Origin: Lachnospiraceae bacterium
GTDB lineage: Bacteria > Bacillota > Clostridia > Lachnospirales > Lachnospiraceae
Assembly (NCBI GenBank): GCA_021201095.1
Contig: JAJQFO010000021.1
Coordinates: forward strand, 1 to 35,004
DNA length: 35,004 nucleotides
Direction: 5' to 3'
In this document: piece by piece, positions 14,882-22,915 of the stretch
Layout of the letters: each line of letters opens with the position of its first letter
How positions within the stretch are numbered: the first letter of the stretch is position 1
Notes under the pieces: generated by a model
Database searches by the model: none
What the model was told of the DNA's origin: nothing
What the model saw: the letters and a program-made list of their open reading frames with translations, nothing else
Position numbers and translations under genes: made by a program

Positions 14882-15940
14882 TTATAGTTTCTTCTTCATC
14901 ATCTCAATATTCGTGCAGTACTGCAGCGCGGTTTCTGCGGTGATTTTCCCATGTTTGTACAGATCCAGCAGGCTGTTGTCCATGGAAATCATGTCCTCCC
15001 TGGCGGAGGTGTAGATCGTGCCTTCGATCTGATGGATCTTGTTGTCGCGAATCATGTTGCTGATCGCGGGGGTCATGATCATGATTTCGAAAGCCGGAGT
15101 CAGACTGCCGTCTCTGGTCGGAACCAGCTGCTGAGAGATGACGGCACGCAGCACCATGGAGAGCTGGATCGCGATCTGCCGCTGCTGGGAGGGCTCAAAG
15201 ACGTCGATGATCCGGCTGATGGTGTTGGCCGCGCCGATGGTATGCAGGCTGGAGAGGACGAGGTGGCCGGTCTCCGCCGCTGTCATGGCGGTCTGAATGG
15301 TCTCAAAATCACGCATTTCGCCGAGAAGGATGACGTCCGGGCTCTGCCGCAGGGAAGCGCGCAGGGCCTTGAGATAATTATCTGAGTCGGTCGAGATTTC
15401 ACGCTGGCTGACGATACTTTCCTTGTGGCGGTGCAGAAACTCGATCGGGTCTTCAAGTGTGATAATATGATCCGCCCGTGTAGAATTGATACGATCCACC
15501 AGACAGGCCAGCGTGGTGGACTTGCCATTTCCCGCAGGTCCTGTGACCAGCACCAGTCCCTTTGTCGCGTTTGCCAGGGAAAGGACGACGGGCGGAATCC
15601 CCAGATCGTCCGGGTTCGGCAGCTCAAAGGAGATAATCCGGATTACCGCCGCGAGGGAGCCGCGCTGCTTGTAGGTGCTGACACGGAATCGGGAGAGTCC
15701 CGGTACGGCGAAGGAAAAGTCGTCGTCGCCGCTCGCCAGAAAGGCGTCGATCGACCGCCCCTGGGCCATCTTATAAATGTCCCGGATCAGCAGCTCGGTG
15801 TCAGCAGGCATCAGGCGGTCGCCGATGCGGTGCAGAGTGCCGTTTACTTTATAGGTAGCTGCGAGTCCGGCTACAAAAAACACGTCAGAGGCGCCAGCCT
15901 CAACGGCAGATTTTAAAAATGAAGTCAGATCGATGCTCAT
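14882..15940 (-). CDS. PilT-type type IV pilus/type II secretion ATPase
   Basis: 352 residues. An N-terminal PAS-like subdomain (about 1-100) precedes the RecA-like core with Walker A GPAGNGKST (134-142), Asp box TLEDPIEF (161-168), Walker B VILLGEMRD (203-211) and His box TGHLVLSSLHT (224-234). Length and GEMRD place it with PilT, the retraction ATPase, rather than the larger PilB/GspE assembly ATPases. No PilB is present in the window, so this may be the only motor of the system. GGAGG is 7 bases before ATG. It is the last gene of a minus-strand operon with two pseudopilin-like genes. The GspF-type partner lies 17 kb away at 32527-33567. Confidence 0.9.
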   Translation of the reverse strand: MSIDLTSFLKSAVEAGASDVFFVAGLAATYKVNGTLHRIGDRLMPADTELLIRDIYKMAQGRSIDAFLASGDDDFSFAVPGLSRFRVSTYKQRGSLAAVIRIISFELPNPDDLGIPPVVLSLANATKGLVLVTGPAGNGKSTTLACLVDRINSTRADHIITLEDPIEFLHRHKESIVSQREISTDSDNYLKALRASLRQSPDVILLGEMRDFETIQTAMTAAETGHLVLSSLHTIGAANTISRIIDVFEPSQQRQIAIQLSMVLRAVISQQLVPTRDGSLTPAFEIMIMTPAISNMIRDNKIHQIEGTIYTSAREDMISMDNSLLDLYKHGKITAETALQYCTNIEMMKKKL

Positions 15941-16004
15941 CGAAAATCCTCCTGATTTTTATTATGATAATTCGTTATTTCTGCAAAGCAGTGCGCCAGG
16001 CATT

Positions 16005-16556
16005 TTAATCTGCATTTCCCTGGTACAGATTCTGGCTGGTATCGGCGGACCAGTCCTGTGTCGAAACGACCTGCTGGCTGACCATGCGGTACAGCGTATC
16101 GGAATCCGAAGAAGGCCAGTTGATGGAAAGCTCCACATGCAGATGCTGGTCGTCGCTCATTTCTACATTGTAGGAGAGGATATAAGAAATGTCCGCCGTG
16201 CTTTCCGTGTCCTCTTTTTCTATAGTCTCATCTGTGCTTTCTGTGTTGCTATTATTTACCGTCCATTCCAGATCAACCCCAGAAACAGCAATTTCAGAAC
16301 ATGCCTCAAAATACGCCTGCTCGGGATCCTCGCTGTCCTGCACCTCCAGAAATGCGTCGGCAAGCCGGGCATCGATTTCAGAAAGAATCTCATTCGCCTC
16401 AGTGACTGCTGCATAATATTCTGTGGTGCGGTCAGCGGACTTCTGACTGAGCTTTTCATCGGCATTCGCACCGGAGAGCGAAAGCACGGAGAAGGTAATC
16501 AGACAGAGGGAGAGAAAAATCAGCAGCATCAGGGAGATGCCGGCGGTCCTTTTCAT
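16005..16556 (-). CDS. Pseudopilin-like membrane-anchored protein
   Basis: 183 residues. A short basic start (MKR) and one membrane helix (about 6-28) are followed by an Asp/Glu/Ser/Thr-rich exported domain with a predicted helix around 40-70. This is the pilin plan, but it lacks the Gly-Phe prepilin cleavage site and the Glu at mature position 5. No family recognised. The start overlaps the end of the previous gene by ATGA (16553-16556), so translation is coupled, and the PilT-type ATPase follows 64 bases downstream. Likely a minor component of the pilus-like machine, by context. Confidence 0.75.
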   Translation of the reverse strand: MKRTAGISLMLLIFLSLCLITFSVLSLSGANADEKLSQKSADRTTEYYAAVTEANEILSEIDARLADAFLEVQDSEDPEQAYFEACSEIAVSGVDLEWTVNNSNTESTDETIEKEDTESTADISYILSYNVEMSDDQHLHVELSINWPSSDSDTLYRMVSQQVVSTQDWSADTSQNLYQGNAD

Positions 16557-17020
16557 GACAGCACCTCCTCTCTCGTCAGGGGCAGGTGGCAGGTCACGGA
16601 CAGCTCATAAACGGTCTCATCCGTATAATCCGTGCAGGTGATGACCGCCGTCTGCATGTGATCTTCAGTATTCAGCAAAATCGTGAGCGTATAGGCTGCA
16701 GAATCGCTGTCGGCATCGCAGACAGCAAAATCGCCGTCCCAGGTAATCTGGTAGTCTCTGCTTTGATCGTCATCCGTCGATGAAAGCAGAACGGCCTCCG
16801 GAAAATAATCTTCGATGGATTCGCCGGCCTCCAGTACTTCGGCGATCGAGGCGGCTGCAGTCTGTGCGTGCGAGAGCGCATCGGCATTCTGTGTGACCCG
16901 ATGGGCAGCCACAAAGACGCGCAGACAGACCGTGCCGATGATCAGAAAGAAAAACAGCACGATCAGAAATTCAATAAAAAACAAACGGGACTTGCCCGAG
17001 GTCTGTCTGTTCACATCCAT
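16553..17020 (-). CDS. Pilin-like protein, first gene of the PilT operon
   Basis: 155 residues. After a short basic leader comes SRLFFIEFLIVLFFFLIIG: a hydrophobic helix with Glu placed as in type IV pilins (compare FTLIE), but without the Gly/Ala before the cleavage point. The rest is an acidic exported domain with several Cys and strand-like segments. Start: ATG 17020 has AGGAG only 3 bases upstream; GTG 17014 would have 9 bases, so the exact start is uncertain. A strong promoter lies at 17119-17147. Product name is by context and the N-terminal pattern. Confidence 0.75.
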   Translation of the reverse strand: MDVNRQTSGKSRLFFIEFLIVLFFFLIIGTVCLRVFVAAHRVTQNADALSHAQTAAASIAEVLEAGESIEDYFPEAVLLSSTDDDQSRDYQITWDGDFAVCDADSDSAAYTLTILLNTEDHMQTAVITCTDYTDETVYELSVTCHLPLTREEVLS

Positions 17021-17037
17021 TCGCTCCTTTTCAGGGG

Positions 17038-17110
17038 GTCTCACATATCCGTACTTGCACAGCGATTTTCAATTGCGCGGCTTTTATTGTCTCACATGTC
17101 CGTACTTGCA
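17038..17110. repeat. Tandem repeat (family T) in the pilus operon leader
   Basis: CACATRTCCGTACTTGCA occurs at 17042-17059 and 17093-17110 (part of 22-base copies at 17038-17059 and 17089-17110 with one mismatch). Between them is TTTTCAATTGCGCGGCTTTTATT. Both blocks recur at 28908-28945 and in part at 29103-29124. It lies in the 5' leader of the pilin/PilT transcript. Confidence 0.8.
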
Positions 17111-17118
17111 TATCCTTC

Positions 17119-17147
17119 ATTGTAGCATTCACTGTTGAAACTTGCAA
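17119..17147 (-). promoter_or_regulatory. Promoter for the pilin/PilT operon
   Basis: On the minus strand TTGCAA (17147-17142), 17 bases, TACAAT (17124-17119), preceded by TGC (extended -10). A strong sigma-A-type match with a leader of about 90 bases. Confidence 0.8.
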
Positions 17148-17175
17148 GAATTAAGTGGATTTGAAAATTTATATC

Positions 17176-17221
17176 TTGAAATTAAATTGTCATGACGTAT
17201 AATTAGATAGGAAACTAATTA
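17176..17221 (+). promoter_or_regulatory. Promoter and operator of the MarR/ABC operon
   Basis: TTGAAA (17176-17181), 16 bases, TATAAT (17198-17203). Overlapping the -10, TAATTAG (17200-17206) and CTAATTA (17215-17221) form an inverted repeat of the size MarR dimers bind, suggesting autorepression. Confidence 0.8.
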
Positions 17222-17239
17222 ATAAGGAGAGATCTGGCT

Positions 17240-17680
17240 ATGGAAAAGACATTAATGCGAACGATCAGAGACACGTATAAGCTCTGGACGGATTATATGA
17301 AATCAATTGCCGCTGAAGCAGGCATTCCGGATTCTTATCGTCTGGTGCTGCCATATTTGCTGCGGCATCCGGGTGCGAGCCAGAAGGAGCTGGCTCAATT
17401 CCGGAGTATTACGACCGCTTCAGTCAGTCAGATTGTGAAGGAAATGGAGCTGACTGGCTATCTGGAGAAAAAGACAGATCCGAGGGATCAGCGATATGTG
17501 AATCTTTATCTGACGAAAAAAGGGGAGGATTGTGCCGGGGAGCTTCACAGGAAGCTTTGCGAGGCGGATGAAAAGATTACAGAGCTGCTTACACCTGAAC
17601 GTGAGCGGGAGCTTATGGAGCGGATGTGGGAGCTTTCCGATATTATTAAGGAGGAGCTGCCGAAATGTGGAAATATCTGA
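17240..17680 (+). CDS. MarR-family transcriptional regulator
   Basis: 146 residues with the MarR winged-helix: HPGASQKELAQFRSITTASVSQIVKEME is the recognition region, DPRDQRYVNLYLTKKG is the wing. Helices at both ends form the dimer. It overlaps the first ABC gene (17665) and is preceded by its own probable operator at 17200-17221, so it most likely represses the exporter operon and responds to a toxic compound. AAGGAG is about 11 bases before ATG. Confidence 0.93.
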   Translation: MEKTLMRTIRDTYKLWTDYMKSIAAEAGIPDSYRLVLPYLLRHPGASQKELAQFRSITTASVSQIVKEMELTGYLEKKTDPRDQRYVNLYLTKKGEDCAGELHRKLCEADEKITELLTPERERELMERMWELSDIIKEELPKCGNI

Positions 17681-19794
17681 AAAAATACTGGTTTTATTGT
17701 CTGCTTGCGCCGCTGTTTATGATGGGCGAGCTGACGATGGATCTGCTGCAGCCGGACATGATGGCGACGATTGTAGATGACGGAGTCCTCGCGTCAAATA
17801 TGGAAGTGATTCTGACGGAGGGTGTCCGTATGGTGCTGCTGGTGGTGTTCGGAGGCACCTGCGGGGTGCTGTGCGGTGTTTTTGCGAACATTGCCGCGCA
17901 GGAGTTTGGCAATGATGTCCGAAAGGCTCTGTTTTCGAGGATTATGGATTTTTCATTTGAACAGACCGACCATTTTACGACGGGATCGCTTGTGACGAGG
18001 ATCACGAATGATGTGACGCAGGTGGAGCAGATGGTGATGATGTCTGTGCGCTCGCTTGTGCGATGCGTATTTATGTTTGTGGGAGGCATTTATATGCTGT
18101 ACCGCCAGTCTCCGCGGTTTGCACTGGTGGCAGCCTGCGGCCTGCCTTTTGTGACAGTGATTGTGGTGGTTACGCTGAAAAAGGTGTCGCCGCTCTACAC
18201 GATCATTCAGCAGAAGCTGGACCGGGTAAATTCCTGTATGCAGGAAAACATTGCCGGAGCCAGGGTGGTAAAGGCTTATGTCAAGGAGGACTATGAGCTG
18301 GAGCATTTTTCCGGGGCAAATGATTCTCTGTGCGATACGAATCTGCAGGCGCAGACGATCCTCGCATTTATGAATCCTGCGGTCAATATTATTCTGAATC
18401 TTTGTGTGGTCGGTGTCCTCTATGTCGGCGGTTATACGGTGCAGCAGGACGGCGGCATTACACCGGGCCAGACGATGGCTGCACTCACGTATCTGTCGCT
18501 GATCCTGATGCGTATTGTATTTTTTGCGAATATTTTTCAGACCTTTACACGTGCGTCCGCGTCCTGGAGACGCATCAGAGAAGTGCTGGATACACCGGTT
18601 GTACAAAGACAGGCAGAGATGCAAGCAGAGGGAGGTTCTGATGGCATGCAGACGCATGCAGGCGGAGCTTCCGATGGTGAGCCTGCGCATGCAGAGAAAT
18701 TATCTGACGGCAGGTTTACGCATGCAGGCGGGAATTTCGATGATGTACATATACAGGCGGAAAGCATCGCTGCAGAGTGTGCGGCAGCCGGGACAGCGCG
18801 TGTTCAGATGCCCGCCGCGTGTCAAAGCGGCGAAATCGAGTTCCGGGATGTCTCGTTCGCGTTTCCAGACGCACCGGAGAATCTGGTGCTGGATCACATT
18901 TCCTTCCGCGCAAAACAGGGAGAGACCATTGCGGTCATCGGTTCGACCGGCAGCGGAAAGACCAGTCTGGTGCAGCTGATCCCGCGCTTTTATGACGCGA
19001 CAGAGGGGAAGGTCCTGGTGGACGGGCAGGATGTGCGCACGTATTCGATGCAGACGCTCCGGGATAAGATCGGGATCGTACAGCAGAAGACGGAGCTATT
19101 TTCCCGGAGTATCCGCGAAAATATTCTCTGGGGCAGTGAAGACCGATATGAGGAAATTACGGCCTCGGCGGCTGCGGACAGAACCGATCATTCTCCCAAA
19201 GGCTGCAGCGTACCGGATACAGAAAGCGGCGAAGGGCAGAAGGCCGTAAATGCCGGGGCAGGCGAAAACCGAGCTGTGTGTCAGGCGGCAGAGGCAGGAA
19301 AAATTTCAGAACCGACGCATCATGCTGCCCGGAAGATGCCGAAGGTGGAAAATAATCCGGATAATCAGCCGGATCCGGTCAGCCATGCGGCAAGGATTGC
19401 ACAGGCGGAGGAGTTCATCCTGCGCACGCCGGACGGCTATGAGACCCAGGTAACTGAGGGCGGCCATTCGCTCTCCGGCGGACAGAAGCAGAGGATTTCC
19501 ATCGCCCGCGCAGTCATTAAAAACCCGGAAATCCTGATTTTTGATGATTCCGGCAGTGCGCTGGATCTGAAGACAGAGGCGGCACTTTATGAAGCATTAA
19601 ACCGGGAATTCGCGGATACGACACGAATCATAGTGGCACAGCGGATTTTTTCTGTCAGAGATGCGGATCGGATTCTTGTGCTGGACAATGGGCGCATCTG
19701 TGCGTCCGGCACGCACGAGGAGCTGCTGCAGAGCTCGGATGTATACCGGGAGATCTGTCGTTCCCAGCTGAAGAAGGGGGAGATCGGGGCATGA
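17665..19794 (+). CDS. Heterodimeric ABC exporter, half with degenerate ATP site and two long inserts
   Basis: 709 residues against about 575-600 for the family. Six membrane helices (1-300) are followed by an ATPase with Walker A GSTGSGKTS (426-434), Q473, LSGGQ (603-607) and Walker B ILIFDD (623-628). The catalytic Glu is Asp (D628) and the H-loop His is Gln (AQR, Q659), the usual signs of the non-catalytic half. Extra length comes from a TMD-NBD linker (about 313-388) containing four 10-11-residue repeats (SDG...HA), and an acidic low-complexity insert (about 498-583) in the helical subdomain before LSGGQ. GGAGG is 9 bases before ATG; the gene overlaps marR by 16 bases. Its partner is at 19958-21802. 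Probable multidrug or peptide exporter. Confidence 0.93.
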   Translation: MWKYLKKYWFYCLLAPLFMMGELTMDLLQPDMMATIVDDGVLASNMEVILTEGVRMVLLVVFGGTCGVLCGVFANIAAQEFGNDVRKALFSRIMDFSFEQTDHFTTGSLVTRITNDVTQVEQMVMMSVRSLVRCVFMFVGGIYMLYRQSPRFALVAACGLPFVTVIVVVTLKKVSPLYTIIQQKLDRVNSCMQENIAGARVVKAYVKEDYELEHFSGANDSLCDTNLQAQTILAFMNPAVNIILNLCVVGVLYVGGYTVQQDGGITPGQTMAALTYLSLILMRIVFFANIFQTFTRASASWRRIREVLDTPVVQRQAEMQAEGGSDGMQTHAGGASDGEPAHAEKLSDGRFTHAGGNFDDVHIQAESIAAECAAAGTARVQMPAACQSGEIEFRDVSFAFPDAPENLVLDHISFRAKQGETIAVIGSTGSGKTSLVQLIPRFYDATEGKVLVDGQDVRTYSMQTLRDKIGIVQQKTELFSRSIRENILWGSEDRYEEITASAAADRTDHSPKGCSVPDTESGEGQKAVNAGAGENRAVCQAAEAGKISEPTHHAARKMPKVENNPDNQPDPVSHAARIAQAEEFILRTPDGYETQVTEGGHSLSGGQKQRISIARAVIKNPEILIFDDSGSALDLKTEAALYEALNREFADTTRIIVAQRIFSVRDADRILVLDNGRICASGTHEELLQSSDVYREICRSQLKKGEIGA
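18628..18762 (+). repeat. Tandem repeat inside the ABC exporter linker
   Basis: About four imperfect units of 30-33 bases encoding (G)GxSDGxxxHA-type segments, with GCATGCAG repeated between units. In frame throughout, so it expands the linker between membrane domain and ATPase. Confidence 0.75.
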
Positions 19795-19958
19795 TGACAG
19801 AAAAGGGTAAATGGCAGTCCTCACTGATGAGATCGTACAAGGGATTTGCAGACAATTATATAGATGGCATTGTGTCCGGCAGAGAGAAATTTTGCCGGAA
19901 AGGCATTTTGCCTGGCAGACAGGAAGTTGGCCGGAAAGAAGAGGAGGTGTCAGCGTAA
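19791..19958 (+). CDS. Possible 55-residue protein between the two exporter halves
   Basis: ATG 19791 overlaps the stop of the upstream ABC gene (ATGA) and follows AAGAAGGGGGAG. The frame runs 55 codons to TAA at 19956-19958, which overlaps the ATG of the second ABC gene (TAATG). The product starts MMTEKGKWQSSLMRSYKG, is basic and rich in Arg, Lys and Glu, and has no membrane segment or known family. Coupling at both ends is what a real operon gene would show. It could instead be a spacer that keeps ribosomes moving to the next start. Confidence 0.45.
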   Translation: MMTEKGKWQSSLMRSYKGFADNYIDGIVSGREKFCRKGILPGRQEVGRKEEEVSA

Positions 19959-21802
19959 TGGCAGGAAATAGTAGAAGCGCGGGAAATGCAGGGAATGCAG
20001 AAACAGCAGGACCTGCGCCAAAGGTGGATCTGCGCCGCCGCGCGTCGATGGGGCAGCAGGTGGAGAAGCCTAAAAACATGCGGGAAACCCTTGGGCGGCT
20101 GGTGCGCTATTTTACCCAGTCAAAAAATCTGCTGATCGGGCTGATTATTGCGGTCGTGGCGGTGACCATCGCCTCTCTGATCGCACCTTCCCTTCAGGGA
20201 CAGGTGATTGACGCGATCACGGAGCGCTCCTGGCAGAAATTTCGTATATTGCTGATTTTACTGTTGATTACCTTCGTGGCAAACAGCCTGTTCAGTCTGG
20301 CGCAGACCCTTCTTGCCGCACGCTTAAGCCAGAGTATTGTGCGCCACATGCGCTACGATCTGTTCCGCAAAATTGACCATCTGCCGATCGCTTATCTGGA
20401 TCAGCATTCCAACGGGGATGTGATGAGCCGCATGACAAACGATATCGAAAATATCTCAAACACGGTATCGCAAAGCCTCGGTTCCCTGATTTCGGGTGTG
20501 CTGACGATTATCGGGACAGTCGCGATCATGTTCTGGTATTGCCCGCAGCTGACGCTGATCACCATGGTGACGGTGATTCTTACCGTGCTGGTGACGACTT
20601 TTATGTCCAAAAAGATGCGCGTTGTTTATCGGAAGCGTGCCAGTGCGCTCGGACGGCTGAACGGGCATTCCGAGGAAATGATCTCCGGCTACCGCACGGT
20701 GCTTGCCTACAACCGGCAGGAGCGCACCAAAGAGGAATTCAGAGAACTCTCCGACCGTCTGACAAAGGAGGGCATCCGTGCGGAAATCCTCGGCGGGAGT
20801 ATGGGCCCGCTGATGAATGCAATTTCCAGCCTTGGGTTTGTCATCGTGGCTGCGTGCGGAGGATATTTTGCCCTGAAAGGGATGATTACCATCGGCGTGA
20901 TCTCTGCTTTCATCATTTACGCAAAGCAGTTTTCGCGACCGATCAACGAGATTGCGCAGCTTTACGGTTCCGTGCAGACCGCGGTGGCCGGCGCGGAGCG
21001 TGTCTTCGACCTGATGGACCAGCCGGATGAGGACAACAGCGGCACGGAGACAATCGACCAGCTGCAGGGAAATATTTCCTTCCGGCATGTCAATTTTTCC
21101 TATCTGCCCGGCAAGCAGGTGCTGCATGATTTTAATCTGGAAGTAAAATCCGGCCAGAAGATTGCGCTGGTCGGCGCGACCGGCAGCGGGAAGACGACAG
21201 TCGTAAATCTGCTGATGCGCTTTTACCCGGTCGATTCTGGAGAAATTCTCATTGACGGGAAAAATATCATGGACCTGAAAAGGGATTGGCTGCGGCACAA
21301 TACTGCTATCGTTTTGCAGGACACGGTGCTTTTTTCCGATACGATTGCAAACAATATCCGCTACGGCAATCCGGATGCGGACGACGCAGCCTTGGCAAAC
21401 GCCGCCGAGACGAGCAACTGCGCTGCCTTTATCCGCCGCATGAAGGAAGGCTATCAGACCGTTCTGAAGCAGGCAGGCGCCAGCCTTTCCCACGGCCAGC
21501 GGCAGCTGCTGAATATCGCGCGCGCTCTCATTGCCGACCCGAAGATCCTGATTCTGGACGAGGCTACCTCTTCTGTGGATACCCGTACCGAGCAGGGGAT
21601 CCAGGATGCGCTGGTGAAGCTGATGAAAAACCGCACCAGCCTCATCATTGCCCATCGTCTTTCTACTATTCAGGATGCAGACGTGATTGTGGTTATGGAC
21701 AAAGGCCAGGTGGTCGAGACCGGAACCCATGAGGAGCTGCTGAAAAAGCAGGGCGCCTATTATGGACTCTACATGGCGCAGTTTGCCGGGAATAAGACGT
21801 GA
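19958..21802 (+). CDS. Heterodimeric ABC exporter, half with consensus catalytic site
   Basis: 614 residues. A ~50-residue Ala/Gly/basic N-terminal extension precedes six membrane helices (about 60-330). The ATPase has Walker A GATGSGKTT, Walker B ILILDEATSS with catalytic Glu, H-loop AHRLST, but signature LSHGQ instead of LSGGQ. With the partner at 17665 this gives one competent site (this Walker A/B plus the partner's LSGGQ) and one degenerate site (the partner's Walker B Asp and Gln H-loop plus this LSHGQ), as in BmrCD/TM287-288-type exporters. Start: GGAGG lies 10 bases before ATG 19958; an upstream in-frame ATG (19811) lies inside the small reading frame and has no ribosome site. Confidence 0.93.
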   Translation: MAGNSRSAGNAGNAETAGPAPKVDLRRRASMGQQVEKPKNMRETLGRLVRYFTQSKNLLIGLIIAVVAVTIASLIAPSLQGQVIDAITERSWQKFRILLILLLITFVANSLFSLAQTLLAARLSQSIVRHMRYDLFRKIDHLPIAYLDQHSNGDVMSRMTNDIENISNTVSQSLGSLISGVLTIIGTVAIMFWYCPQLTLITMVTVILTVLVTTFMSKKMRVVYRKRASALGRLNGHSEEMISGYRTVLAYNRQERTKEEFRELSDRLTKEGIRAEILGGSMGPLMNAISSLGFVIVAACGGYFALKGMITIGVISAFIIYAKQFSRPINEIAQLYGSVQTAVAGAERVFDLMDQPDEDNSGTETIDQLQGNISFRHVNFSYLPGKQVLHDFNLEVKSGQKIALVGATGSGKTTVVNLLMRFYPVDSGEILIDGKNIMDLKRDWLRHNTAIVLQDTVLFSDTIANNIRYGNPDADDAALANAAETSNCAAFIRRMKEGYQTVLKQAGASLSHGQRQLLNIARALIADPKILILDEATSSVDTRTEQGIQDALVKLMKNRTSLIIAHRLSTIQDADVIVVMDKGQVVETGTHEELLKKQGAYYGLYMAQFAGNKT

Positions 21803-21845
21803 AAGCTCCGGCAGAACGGATTGGGAAAAATAGAGAGTGTGTGTT

Positions 21846-21875
21846 AAGCCGGGCAGGAACATCCCGGCTTTTTCA
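21846..21875 (+). terminator. Terminator of the MarR/ABC operon
   Basis: AAGCCGGG (21846-21853) pairs perfectly with CCCGGCTT (21863-21870), followed by TTT. The T tail runs directly into the first Pho-box hexamer. Confidence 0.85.
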
Positions 21876-21925
21876 CATTCTTTTCACAAATCTTTTACAG
21901 AAATCTTACATATGTTCCTTATATT
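21872..21925 (+). promoter_or_regulatory. Four phased Pho-box hexamers and -10 upstream of the VTC gene
   Basis: TTCACA (21872-21877), TTCACA (21883-21888), TTTACA (21894-21899) and CTTACA (21905-21910) are spaced exactly 5 bases apart, an 11-base period. This matches the TT(A/C/T)ACA-N5 direct repeats bound by PhoP of Firmicutes. TATATT (21920-21925) is a suitable -10 with no -35 of its own, as in activator-dependent promoters. An inverted repeat TTACATA/TATGTAA (21906-21912, 21932-21938) overlaps. The assigned regulator is inference. Confidence 0.7.
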
Positions 21926-22063
21926 CTTCCGTATGTAAATGTTTTTGAAAAACTTCCGTAAAAAGATTTTATGGATGTTTTTCTGAAAAGAATCTTTGAT
22001 TAATTTTCCCGATAATAATACCTGAAAATGCACTTCGGATGGGCCGATGGGAGGTGATCTGCC

Positions 22064-22915
22064 ATGGCGGAGATACAACACTCTTTTCAGAGATTTGAGA
22101 AAAAATTTATTCTGACACCAGAGCAGTATGAGAAGCTTCTGCCGGTTTTGCAGGAGCGGATGGATGAGGAAATCTATGGATTGCATACGGTCTGCAGTGT
22201 TTATTATGATACGCCGACCTATGCGCTGGCTCGAGCGTCGATCGAGGCTCCGGTGTATAAGGAAAAATTCCGGCTGCGGAGCTACGGTGTGCCAGGAAGT
22301 GATGATTACATATATGCGGAGATTAAGAAAAAGTATCAGGGAATTGTTTATAAGCGTAGGGTAGAAGGGCGCCCGGGGGAGATTCTGGAGTTCCTGGATG
22401 GAAAAAGGGAACTGCCGCATGATGAGCAGATTCAGAGCGAAATTCACTATTTTATGCGCAGCTACCGGCCGGTGCCGAAGGTGTTTATCGCTTATGACCG
22501 GCGGGCGTTTCTGGGGAGAGAGAAGGATGGTCTGCGGATTACGTTTGACTGGAATATCCGCTGGAGAGAAGAACATCTGGATCTGACATATGGGGATGAG
22601 GGTGATCCGGTGCTGAATGAGGAACGGATCGTGATGGAGGTAAAGATTGCCCGGGCGATGCCGCTGTGGCTTTCGCATCTGCTGAGTGAAAATCAGATTT
22701 ACCCGAATTCGTTTTCGAAGTATGGAACCTGCTATAAGAAATATATCGCGTCCACGTTCGATGCGAGAACACGCCAGAACGAATTCTTTACGCAAGGAGG
22801 AACAAACGATGCTGAACAGTATTATGACGAGTCCGATTACGCTGCAGCCTCTGCTGATCTGTCTGGGTACAGCCATGGTGTTGGGCGTGCTGACGGCCCT
22901 GGTGTTTTCGTTTAA
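22064..22915 (+). CDS. VTC-domain (polyphosphate polymerase-like) protein
   Basis: 283 residues. The VTC domain belongs to the triphosphate-tunnel enzymes; in yeast Vtc4 it makes polyphosphate from ATP. Tunnel-type basic and acidic residues are visible in RFEKKF, KEKFRLRSYG, YAEIKKKYQGIVYKRR, and ERIVMEVKI near the C-terminus. No membrane segment. GGAGGTGA is 6 bases before ATG. The last 35 codons overlap the DUF4956 gene in another frame (107 bases), an unusually long overlap. The end QGGTNDAEQYY... may be a read-on past the ancestral stop. It is the first gene of an operon with DUF4956 and a beta-helix lipoprotein, behind a probable Pho box. Confidence 0.87.
   Translation: MAEIQHSFQRFEKKFILTPEQYEKLLPVLQERMDEEIYGLHTVCSVYYDTPTYALARASIEAPVYKEKFRLRSYGVPGSDDYIYAEIKKKYQGIVYKRRVEGRPGEILEFLDGKRELPHDEQIQSEIHYFMRSYRPVPKVFIAYDRRAFLGREKDGLRITFDWNIRWREEHLDLTYGDEGDPVLNEERIVMEVKIARAMPLWLSHLLSENQIYPNSFSKYGTCYKKYIASTFDARTRQNEFFTQGGTNDAEQYYDESDYAAASADLSGYSHGVGRADGPGVFV

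Noticed and set aside
20456-21862. 468-codon minus-strand reading frame opposite the second ABC gene
   Set aside because: A shadow of a clear ABC ATPase on the other strand; no ribosome site and low-quality composition.
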